The position numbers and the translations under genes are program-made. From positions 124,001 through 188,000 of the forward strand of contig NZ_CAUQDV010000001.1 of NCBI RefSeq assembly GCF_963517015.1: a stretch of 64,000 nt of DNA, read 5' to 3'. The notes under the pieces are model-generated. The model ran no database searches and was not told the DNA's origin. It saw nothing but the letters and a program-made list of their open reading frames with translations. Source of the stretch: an uncultured Devosia sp. Lineage in GTDB: Bacteria; Pseudomonadota; Alphaproteobacteria; Rhizobiales; Devosiaceae. Of the stretch, positions 50,394-57,645 are shown piece by piece (position 1 is the stretch's first letter; each line of letters opens with the position of its first letter).

Positions 50394-50850
50394 GAAACGC
50401 TCTAGCCGCCTCTCCCTAGCCCTCCACGCCCTCGTTCACCTGCACAAGCAGCCGGACGAGGCCATCACATCAACCACGCTGGCCACCTGCCTGATGACCA
50501 ATCCGGTCGTGGTGCGGCGTGTGCTGGGGGAATTGCGGGAGGCGGGCATCGTCGCCTCGAGCAAGGGTCACGATGGTGGCTGGCGCCTGCTGCGGCCGGG
50601 CAAGGAGATTTCTCTGCGCGCCGTCTATGCGGCGATGGGCGAGAGCCTGCTGATCCGCACCGAGAGCGATCCGGGCGATATTGCCTGTGGCATCGTTCGC
50701 ACCGTCAATTCCGTCATGGGCGACTTTCTCGCCGATGCCGAGGCCTTGCTGGCCGCCCGTCTTGAGCGCGTGTCGCTCGAAGACATTGCCCGGCAAGCCA
50801 CACCCCATCCCCTTCATCCGCAAAACCATGGAGATCATCAACATGGATGA
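50392..50850 (+). CDS. Rrf2 family transcriptional regulator
   Basis: 152 aa. Winged HTH: LSLALHALVHLHKQPDEAIT, T-N-P-V-V-V-R-R-V-L-G-E-L and G-W-R-L-L-R-P-G-K-E-I-S-L; a long dimerisation helix follows. Only two Cys are present, so it does not have the three-Cys Fe-S site of IscR or NsrR and more resembles YwnA-type members. There is no ribosome site before the ATG; the message may be leaderless. It overlaps the start of the FAD reductase gene by 8 nt. Confidence 0.9.
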   Translation: MKRSSRLSLALHALVHLHKQPDEAITSTTLATCLMTNPVVVRRVLGELREAGIVASSKGHDGGWRLLRPGKEISLRAVYAAMGESLLIRTESDPGDIACGIVRTVNSVMGDFLADAEALLAARLERVSLEDIARQATPHPLHPQNHGDHQHG

Positions 50851-51730
50851 CGTCATCATCATCGGCGGCAGTTTTGCCGGCCTGGCCGGAGCGCTGCAGC
50901 TGGTACGCGCGCGCCGCAAGGTCACGGTGCTCGACACCGGGCTCAACCGCAATCGCTTCGCCGGTCACTCGCATGGCGTGCTCGGCCACGACCACAAGAC
51001 ACCGGCACAGATCCTGGGCGAAGCGCGGCAGCAGTTGCTGCGCTATCCGAGCCTGCGCACAATCAATGCCCGCGCCACCGCCATCATCGGCGCGCCGGAT
51101 GATTTTTCGGTCACGACGGACGACGGCCAGACCATCAAGGGGCGCCGCATTCTCCTTGCCTATGGCGTCACCGACCAGATGCCCGACATCCCCGGATTTG
51201 CGGAAAGCTGGGGCAAGTCGATCGTCTCTTGTCCCTATTGCGACGGCTTCGAAGTGGCCGGAAAACATTGGGGCCTGCTCTATGGCGGACCGCATAGCCT
51301 GCACGCCACGCAGCTGTTTGCCGACTGGACCGACCAGCTGACGGTCTTTGCCAATGGACATGAGATCGCCGAGGAGGAGCGCACCAAGGTGCTCGCGCGC
51401 GGGTTTGCCATTGTCGATGGCAAGGTGACCGGCATTGCCCATGGCGAGGGCCAGATCCATGCCGTGCAGACCGAGGGCGGTGAGACCGCTGTGGACGTGC
51501 TGTTTGCGCATCCAAACTATCGTCCATCCGCCGATCTGCACGAGTTCCTGGGCGTAGAGATGGAGCACAATCCGATCGGCCAAACGATCAAGGTCGACGA
51601 GATGCGCCAGACGTCCGTGCCCGGCGTGTTCGCCGCCGGCGACCTGATGAACCCCATGGCCAGCGTCACCTTCGCCATGGCCAGCGGCGCTTTTGCGGCG
51701 GTCTGCGCGCAGCGGAGCATGCTGGTCTGA
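50843..51730 (+). CDS. Thioredoxin reductase-like FAD/NAD(P) oxidoreductase
   Basis: 295 aa. FAD site I-I-I-G-G-S-F-A-G-L-A-G, redox pair C130-P-Y-C133 (S-C-P-Y-C-D-G-F), and C-terminal V-F-A-A-G-D-L motif. It lacks the usual G-x-G-x-x-A/G NADPH signature of full TrxB (here G-L-L-Y-G-G-P-H-S), so the electron donor is uncertain. Start ATG 50843 with GGAG 9 nt upstream. Translationally coupled to the Rrf2 gene, which probably senses the same stress or substrate. Confidence 0.9.
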   Translation: MDDVIIIGGSFAGLAGALQLVRARRKVTVLDTGLNRNRFAGHSHGVLGHDHKTPAQILGEARQQLLRYPSLRTINARATAIIGAPDDFSVTTDDGQTIKGRRILLAYGVTDQMPDIPGFAESWGKSIVSCPYCDGFEVAGKHWGLLYGGPHSLHATQLFADWTDQLTVFANGHEIAEEERTKVLARGFAIVDGKVTGIAHGEGQIHAVQTEGGETAVDVLFAHPNYRPSADLHEFLGVEMEHNPIGQTIKVDEMRQTSVPGVFAAGDLMNPMASVTFAMASGAFAAVCAQRSMLV

Positions 51731-51752
51731 GAGGATCCGACTTGCGCTTACA

Positions 51753-51767
51753 TTAGAATGGTTCTAA
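51753..51767. promoter_or_regulatory. Irr-type box 1 (iron control element)
   Basis: TTAGAA-TGG-TTCTAA, perfect 6-3-6 inverted repeat, of the TTTAGAA-N3-TTCTAAA style known for Irr targets in rhizobia. It lies 36 nt upstream of the mbfA start. Confidence 0.75.
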
Positions 51768-51774
51768 CTGTTGT

Positions 51775-51789
51775 TTAGAACCATTCTAA
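51775..51789. promoter_or_regulatory. Irr-type box 2 (iron control element)
   Basis: TTAGAA-CCA-TTCTAA, also perfect, with the preceding T giving TTTAGAA. It is the exact reverse complement of box 1, 7 nt downstream, so the pair forms a 15-bp inverted repeat. Two boxes centred 22 bp (two turns) apart suggest cooperative binding. Confidence 0.75.
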
Positions 51790-51802
51790 CTTATGAGCCA
51801 TC

Positions 51803-52783
51803 ATGCTGTCTTTCCTCACCGACAACCGTCGCGCCTTCACCGCGCTTTCCGAACGCGAGATCCTGTCGCTGGCGATTGCGGCGGAGGAGGAAGACGGCCG
51901 CATCTATTCCGAATTCGCCACGCGGCTCGCCGATACCTACCCGGGCTCGGCGGCACTGTTTGAGGGCATGGCGGCCGAAGAGGATGAACATCGCCGGCGC
52001 CTGCTCGACCTTTACGTCGCGCGGTTCGGCACGCGACTGGTCCCCATTCGCCGCGAGCATGTGAAAGGCTTCCTCCAGCGCAAGCCTATCTGGCTGATGA
52101 AGGCGCTGAGCCTTGAGACCGTGCGCCAGCAGGTCTGGGAAATGGAAGAAGGCGCCTATCGCTTCTATATGGAAGCAGCCAAGCAGGTGACTGATGCCGA
52201 CATTCGCAAGCTGCTGGGCGATCTGGCCGCGCAGGAACGCAAGCATGCCGATGCTGCCGACCGCATCGATGCCGAAGCCCTGGGCGCCGAGGGCCGCGAC
52301 AGCGAAGGCCACGAGCAGCACCGTCAGTTCGTCCTGACCTACGTACAACCGGGTCTGGCCGGATTGATGGACGGTTCCGTCTCGACCCTTGCTCCAGTGT
52401 TTGCTGCTGCCTTTGCCACGGGCGACACGCATCAAACCTTCCTCGTCGGCCTTGCCGCCGCAATCGGCGCGGGCATTTCCATGGGCTTTACCGAGGCTGC
52501 CTCCGACGATGGCAAGCTCACCGGCCGTGGCTCTCCCATCAAGCGCGGCTTCGCCGCCGGCATCATGACGGCGGTGGGCGGTCTCGGCCATGCGCTGCCC
52601 TATCTGATCCACGACTTCGCCGTGGCGACAACCGTGGCCGTGGTCGTGGTGCTCCTCGAACTCTGGGCCATCGCCTTCATCCAGAACCGCTACATGCAAA
52701 CGCCCTTCTGGCGCGCCGTGATGCAGGTGGTGCTGGGCGGTTCGCTGGTGTTTGCGGCGGGTATATTGATCGGCAATGCCTGA
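51803..52783 (+). CDS. mbfA: Membrane-bound ferritin-like iron exporter MbfA
   Basis: 326 aa. An N-terminal rubrerythrin/ferritin-like di-iron domain (Glu in L-A-I-A-A-E-E-E-D, A-A-E-E-D-E-H, M-E-E-G-A-Y-R-F-Y and A-A-Q-E-R-K-H) is joined to a C-terminal VIT1-like membrane part with about five helices (LAGLMDGSVSTLAPVFAAAF, G-I-S-M-G-F-T-E-A-A-S-D-D). MbfA exports iron and protects against peroxide in Agrobacterium and Bradyrhizobium, repressed by Irr. Two Irr-type boxes precede it. No clear ribosome site before ATG 51803. Confidence 0.93.
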   Translation: MLSFLTDNRRAFTALSEREILSLAIAAEEEDGRIYSEFATRLADTYPGSAALFEGMAAEEDEHRRRLLDLYVARFGTRLVPIRREHVKGFLQRKPIWLMKALSLETVRQQVWEMEEGAYRFYMEAAKQVTDADIRKLLGDLAAQERKHADAADRIDAEALGAEGRDSEGHEQHRQFVLTYVQPGLAGLMDGSVSTLAPVFAAAFATGDTHQTFLVGLAAAIGAGISMGFTEAASDDGKLTGRGSPIKRGFAAGIMTAVGGLGHALPYLIHDFAVATTVAVVVVLLELWAIAFIQNRYMQTPFWRAVMQVVLGGSLVFAAGILIGNA

Positions 52784-52836
52784 CGGCTTGCACTGACGGC
52801 CTCTGTCCTGTCTGTTGCGCCCACCAGGGTGGACCG

Positions 52837-53643
52837 ATGGCACAGAAGTTCTTCACCGGCGTGGATGGCAATCGCCTCGCCTATCACGACGTCGGCCCGC
52901 TCCAAGGCAGGCCGGTCGTGCTTTGCCATGGGCTTTGCGCCAATAGCGCGCAGTTTCTCGCCGACGCCGATTTCTTCGCAATGCGGGGCTATCGACTCCT
53001 GCTGCCCGACATTCGCGGCCATGGCGCGTCCTCCGCGCCGGCCCATTATCCTGACGAGGGCTTTTCCATTCCGGTTCTGGCCTCCGACATGGCGACAATG
53101 CTTGATCATGCAGGCGTTGGACCGGTGCATTGGGTGGGCAATTCGCTGGGCGGCATCATTGCCTTCCGTCTGGCGGCCGACCAGCCGGAACGTTTCGAAA
53201 GTCTCGCCACATTCGGCACCGCACACCGTCTGTCCCTGCCGGCCATTTCGCCCAAGGCAATCCCCCTGCTCTACCAGCTGTTGGGCCGGCGTCTCGCCGC
53301 CTGGTCCACTGCGCGCGGCACCACTGCCAACAGGGCAGCGCGTCCGCTGATCGCGGCCATGCTGACCGCTCTTGATCCACGCGTGGGCGAAGCCATCGCC
53401 CGTCATGTGCGAAATTACGACCTCACCGAAGCGGCCCTCTCCTATGCCGGCCCGACGCTCCTGCTGCATTGCGGGTTCGACAGCGCCGTCAACCTGGCGC
53501 TAGCCGCGACGCTCAAGCGCTTTGCAGGGCGGGACAGCTTTACCCGGATCGAGCTCAAGACGGGTGGCCACATGGCCAACCTCGATGCCACCGACGAGTG
53601 GCGCGCGGCCCTTTTGCAGTTCTGGCAGAAGGTGGAAGGCTAA
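52837..53643 (+). CDS. Alpha/beta hydrolase
   Basis: 268 aa. Oxyanion region V-V-L-C-H-G-L-C-A-N-S, nucleophile Ser in G-N-S-L-G-G near residue 104, acid Asp in H-C-G-F-D-S-A-V-N and His in T-G-G-H-M-A-N. AGGGTGGA before ATG gives the start. Close to the pimeloyl-carrier/3-oxoadipate enol-lactonase type, but no pathway partners are near. The 3' end overlaps the opposite GMC gene by 4 nt. Confidence 0.9.
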   Translation: MAQKFFTGVDGNRLAYHDVGPLQGRPVVLCHGLCANSAQFLADADFFAMRGYRLLLPDIRGHGASSAPAHYPDEGFSIPVLASDMATMLDHAGVGPVHWVGNSLGGIIAFRLAADQPERFESLATFGTAHRLSLPAISPKAIPLLYQLLGRRLAAWSTARGTTANRAARPLIAAMLTALDPRVGEAIARHVRNYDLTEAALSYAGPTLLLHCGFDSAVNLALAATLKRFAGRDSFTRIELKTGGHMANLDATDEWRAALLQFWQKVEG

Positions 53644-55259
53644 GCGTATTGCGCACCGATCAGGCTTGCCGCCTTGCTGCCGATGGCCATGGCGGGGGCA
53701 TTGGTATTTCCCGAGACGATCTGCGGCATGATCGAACAGTCGATGACGCGCAGGCCATCCAGCCCATACACCTTGAGATCGGGGCCGACCACCGCCGTCG
53801 GGTCGCTGTCGAGCCCCATGCGCAAGGTGCCGACGGGATGGTAGTTGGTCTTGACCGTCTGGCCGCAATAGCTTTCCAGCTTGGCTGGATCAACCATGAC
53901 ATCGGCGCCGGGCAGCAGTTCGTCGGCAATGCGCGACTTGAAGGGTTCGGTGTCAAGCAGGCTGCGAGCGGTTTCCAGCGCCTTCATGGTCAGGCGCAGG
54001 TCGTCGGGGTCACCGAAGAAATTGCAGTCGACCAAAGGCTGATCATCCGGGTTGGCGGAGCGCAGCGTCACCGAGCCGCGCGCCTTGGGCCGCAGCAGGC
54101 ATGAGGTAAACGTGACGCCCCAGGTCGGCTTGGCGGCGCTGACGTCACGGTCGAGATAGACGATGGGGGCGCAATAGAGCTGGATGGTCGGCCGGTCGCC
54201 GCCATCGGGATCAAAGAACAGGCAGGCCTCGATGCCCGTCGTGGTCACCGGGCCCGAGTTGAACAGAAGATATTGCAGGCCGTTGCGGATCATGTTCCAG
54301 CCCTTGTCCTGGCCGAAATAGCCGGACGGGGCCTTGGTCGTGGCAATGACCGGGACTTCGTGGTGGTCCTGCAGATTCTGCCCGACGCCGGCAATGTCGG
54401 CAACGACGTCGATTCCATGTTCGCGCAGATGCCCTGCCGGGCCGATGCCGCTCAGCAGCATCAGCTTGGCGCTGTTGTAGGTGCCCGCGGCCACCAGCAC
54501 TTCGCGACCGGCGCGGGCGGTGTGGGTAGCACCGCCCTTGCGATAGGCGACGCCGACGGCCCTGCCACCTTCCACAATCACGCGGTCGACCTGGGCGCCG
54601 GTGACAATGGTCAGGCGGCTGTCTTCGGCCAGGTCATCGAGGAAGGCCTTCTTGGCATCGGAGCGCTCCTTGTAGCGGCCCCATTGGCCGTAGGTATGCT
54701 GCATGATGCCGACGCCGTTCTGCCGGGCGCCGTTGAAGTCGGGATTGTAGGCATGGCCGAGGCGCTGCGCTGCCTGAAGGAAGTGTTCGGTGGTGGGCGA
54801 CAGCTGGCCGGGATCGGAAATGCGCAGATTGCCGCCAATGCCATGATAGCGGTCGTTGAAGCGCGCATTGGCTTCGACACCGGTGAAATGTGGCAGCATG
54901 TCCGCGTAGGACCATTCGGTGGCATTGCCCATGCCGGCGGCCCAGCCGTCATAGTCCTCGGCCTGGCCGCGCATATAAACCATGGCATTGACCGCGCTGC
55001 CGCCGCCCAGCGCCTTGCCCACCGGCACGATCGGCGCGCGACCGCCGAGTTGCGGCTGCGGCACCGTCTTGTGCATCTCGAGGAAAGTGTCCTGGGCCAG
55101 ATATTTCATGTAGCCGGCGGGCATGGCCATGACGCGATTGGTCCGGGCCGGCCCGCGCTCGAGCAGCAGCACGGTAAAGCCAAACTCACGCACCAGGCGC
55201 ATGGCAGCCACCGAAGCGGCAGAACCGCCGCCGGCAATCACGAAATCATAGTCAGCCAT
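53640..55259 (-). CDS. GMC family oxidoreductase (choline dehydrogenase-like)
   Basis: 539 aa FAD flavoprotein. FAD motif I-A-G-G-G-S-A-A-S-V (last G of the classical GxGxxG is A-S), PS00623-like G-K-A-L-G-G-G-S-A-V-N-A-M, and catalytic His in N-Y-H-P-V-G-T-L-R-M-G with Asn in S-G-N-T-N-A-P-A. Oxidises an alcohol. Choline is not assured, since betB and betI are absent nearby. Ribosome site GGAGG lies just upstream of 55259. Confidence 0.92.
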   Translation of the reverse strand: MADYDFVIAGGGSAASVAAMRLVREFGFTVLLLERGPARTNRVMAMPAGYMKYLAQDTFLEMHKTVPQPQLGGRAPIVPVGKALGGGSAVNAMVYMRGQAEDYDGWAAGMGNATEWSYADMLPHFTGVEANARFNDRYHGIGGNLRISDPGQLSPTTEHFLQAAQRLGHAYNPDFNGARQNGVGIMQHTYGQWGRYKERSDAKKAFLDDLAEDSRLTIVTGAQVDRVIVEGGRAVGVAYRKGGATHTARAGREVLVAAGTYNSAKLMLLSGIGPAGHLREHGIDVVADIAGVGQNLQDHHEVPVIATTKAPSGYFGQDKGWNMIRNGLQYLLFNSGPVTTTGIEACLFFDPDGGDRPTIQLYCAPIVYLDRDVSAAKPTWGVTFTSCLLRPKARGSVTLRSANPDDQPLVDCNFFGDPDDLRLTMKALETARSLLDTEPFKSRIADELLPGADVMVDPAKLESYCGQTVKTNYHPVGTLRMGLDSDPTAVVGPDLKVYGLDGLRVIDCSIMPQIVSGNTNAPAMAIGSKAASLIGAQYA

Positions 55260-55354
55260 GAGAATCCTCCGGGGAGGAGATTAGGCAGGGTCCGCAAAGG
55301 CCGCCAGCCTGCGGAGACGCATTTCGTCCAGCGCGTCGAGGATTTTTCCTCGGC

Positions 55355-56374
55355 TCAGTCCGCCTTGTTGCGCTCCCGCGAGGCTTCGGCCGTTGCCCGT
55401 TTTGCGGCCTTGCGCTCGGCAGCAGCCGTGGCTGCCGCATCGCCAAGGTGAGCGACGCCGCGCTTCTTGCCCAGTTCCATCTGCTTTTGCCGTTCTGCGG
55501 CGGCCTGGTGCTTGGCAGTTTCACCGATGCAATGGGGGCAGGAGACGCCTTCGACATAGTCGAGGCTGTGGCGATCGTCCTCGGTCAGCGGATGGCGGCA
55601 GGCGCGGCAGAGCGTGGCGTCGCCTTCGACAAGGCCATGGCCCACCGAAACGCGCTCGTCGAAGACGAAGCATTCGCCGGCAAAGCGGCTTTGTTCTTCA
55701 GGCACGACTTCGAGATATTTGAGGATCCCGCCACGCAGATGAAAGACCTCCTCGAAGCCCTGGCTCAACAGGTAAGACGAGGCCTTTTCGCAGCGGATGC
55801 CGCCGGTGCAGAACATGGCGACTTTCTTGTCGCGCGTCGGATCTAGGTTTTCGGCGACGTAATCCTTGAACTCGGTGAAATTCTTCGTCGCCGGATCGAG
55901 CGCGCGCTGGAAGGTGCCGAGGCCCACTTCATAGTCGTTGCGGGTATCGACCAGCACGACGTCATTACGCTCGATCAGCGCATTCCAGTCTTGCGCCTCG
56001 ACATAGGTGCCGACCTGCTTGTTGGGATTGGCTTCGGGGGCGCGGAGCGTGACGATCTCGGGCTTGAGGCGAACCTTCATGCGCAGGAAGGGCATGTCCT
56101 CGGCGGTCGAATATTTGACTTCCGCACCGGCCAGCCGCCCGGCCATCACCGCGCCGGAGAACAGCCACTCCGACAGGGCGTCGATCGCCTCCAGCGTGCC
56201 CGCCACCGTGCCATTGATGCCTTCGGGCGCCAGGATCAGCGTACCCTTGATGTCGCGCGCGCAGCAGAATTTTGCCAGCACGGGCTGGATCGCGTCGGCG
56301 TCGGGCAGGTCGGCAAATTTATAGATGGCCATCACCTTGTATGGTTGATGGCTCTGGGGCAGATTGGCGTTCAT
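55355..56374 (-). CDS. trhO: tRNA uridine(34) hydroxylase, rhodanese-fold TrhO
   Basis: 339 aa. An N-terminal acylphosphatase-like domain (IYKFADLPDADAIQPVLAKF) precedes the rhodanese domain with active Cys in F-C-T-G-G-I-R-C-E-K, and there is a Zn-like C-terminal part (C-R-A-C, C-P-H-C). TrhO hydroxylates U34 of tRNA to ho5U. Several ATGs are possible (56374, 56395, 56407); 56374 best fits homolog length. A basic Ala/Lys tail is present. Divergent from the aldo/keto reductase. Confidence 0.94.
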   Translation of the reverse strand: MNANLPQSHQPYKVMAIYKFADLPDADAIQPVLAKFCCARDIKGTLILAPEGINGTVAGTLEAIDALSEWLFSGAVMAGRLAGAEVKYSTAEDMPFLRMKVRLKPEIVTLRAPEANPNKQVGTYVEAQDWNALIERNDVVLVDTRNDYEVGLGTFQRALDPATKNFTEFKDYVAENLDPTRDKKVAMFCTGGIRCEKASSYLLSQGFEEVFHLRGGILKYLEVVPEEQSRFAGECFVFDERVSVGHGLVEGDATLCRACRHPLTEDDRHSLDYVEGVSCPHCIGETAKHQAAAERQKQMELGKKRGVAHLGDAAATAAAERKAAKRATAEASRERNKAD

Positions 56375-56456
56375 ATTGCGTGGCCGTCCATTCATCGGCC
56401 CGCTCATATCACTGTGGGCCCCTTGGGCCAAATCGAGAAATCGCCGGGAGACAAAG

Positions 56457-57494
56457 ATGACCTATCGGGCCGATACGGCACGCTATGACGACATGCAATA
56501 TCGCCGCTCGGGCAAGTCGGGGCTGAAGCTTCCCGTCGTCAGCCTGGGCCTGTGGCAGAATTTCGGCGGCACGCGCGACTATCCCTCGGCGATGGAAATC
56601 CTGGGCTATGCCTTCGACAAGGGCGTAACCCATTTCGATCTGGCCAATAACTACGGCCCACCGGCCGGCTCGTCCGAGGAGCTGTTCGGCCAGGTGATGA
56701 AGCGCGATTTCCGCCCCTATCGCGACGAGCTGATCATTTCGACCAAGGCCGGCTATACGATGTGGCCCGGCCCCTATGGCGATTTCGGCAGCCGCAAGTA
56801 TCTGCTTGCCAGCCTCGACCAGTCGCTCGGCCGGATGGGTCTCGACTATGTCGATATCTTCTATTCCCACCGCTACGATCCCGAGACCCCGCTCGAAGAG
56901 ACCATGGGGGCGCTGGCACATGCCGTGCGCAGCGGCAAGGCGCTCTATGTCGGCATTTCCTCCTATCCGGAGAAGGAAACCCGCGAGGCCTACCGGATCC
57001 TCAAGGAAATGGGCGTCGCCACCACCATCCACCAGCCTAGCTATTCGATGATCAACCGCTGGATCGAGAACGATCACACGATCGAGGCCTGCGGTGAGCT
57101 GGGTATCGGCATGATCGCCTTTTCGCCGCTGGCGCAGGGCGTGTTGTCGGGGAAATACAATAGCGGCGGCACGGAGGGCACGCGGGGCGGCAATCCCAAT
57201 GGCACGTTGCGCGCCAGCCATATCGAGCCGCGCGTGCTCGACGCGGTCGACAAGGTCGGCGAGATTGCCCGGTCGCGCGGCCAATCCATGGTGCAGCTGG
57301 CGCTGAGCTGGGTGCTGCGCCGGCCCGAGATGACTTCGGCGCTGGTCGGGGTGCGCAATCTCGAACAGCTCAAGGACAATCTGGGCGTGCTCAACAATCT
57401 TGCATTGAGCGCCGAAGAGATCGCTGCCATCGAGGAAGCGACCAAGGACGGCCAGATGGAATTGCATCCCCGGCCAAGTGGCTGGTTGCGCTGA
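56457..57494 (+). CDS. Aldo/keto reductase (YghZ-like)
   Basis: 345 aa. Start ATG 56457 has GGGAG upstream; the frame is open from further left. AKR14/YghZ pattern: Y-R-R-S-G-K-S-G-L-K-L-P-V-V-S-L-G-L-W-Q-N-F, catalytic D-L-A-N-N-Y-G-P-P (Asp and Tyr), I-I-S-T-K-A-G-Y (Lys), Y-S-H-R-Y-D (His). Reduces methylglyoxal or glyceraldehyde phosphate in E. coli relatives with NADPH. Stands alone, divergent from trhO. Confidence 0.93.
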   Translation: MTYRADTARYDDMQYRRSGKSGLKLPVVSLGLWQNFGGTRDYPSAMEILGYAFDKGVTHFDLANNYGPPAGSSEELFGQVMKRDFRPYRDELIISTKAGYTMWPGPYGDFGSRKYLLASLDQSLGRMGLDYVDIFYSHRYDPETPLEETMGALAHAVRSGKALYVGISSYPEKETREAYRILKEMGVATTIHQPSYSMINRWIENDHTIEACGELGIGMIAFSPLAQGVLSGKYNSGGTEGTRGGNPNGTLRASHIEPRVLDAVDKVGEIARSRGQSMVQLALSWVLRRPEMTSALVGVRNLEQLKDNLGVLNNLALSAEEIAAIEEATKDGQMELHPRPSGWLR

Positions 57495-57548
57495 TCAATA
57501 GAAAATCGGCACCTACGTAGTTTTGCGTATCTTGCATTTACTTGAAAT

Positions 57549-57578
57549 GGGCGCGGTAAACGCGTGTTAACCGCGCCC
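57549..57578 (+). terminator. GC-rich stem-loop downstream of the aldo/keto reductase gene
   Basis: GGGCGCGGT and ACCGCGCCC are perfect 9-bp arms around a 12-nt interior that pairs partly. There is no T-tract, so it may be a weak terminator, or a protein site upstream of the repeat-protein gene. Confidence 0.4.
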
Positions 57579-57645
57579 AAGTCTGTGTTGGCACCGGATA
57601 TTCTTCGCAACGTTGGCTCCTCATCAAAATTCCAAGGAGCGGAAC

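Noticed and set aside
53640..55259. GMC gene named betA (choline dehydrogenase)
   Set aside because: Catalytic motifs fit the whole GMC family, but betB, betI and a choline transporter are absent, so only the family call is kept.
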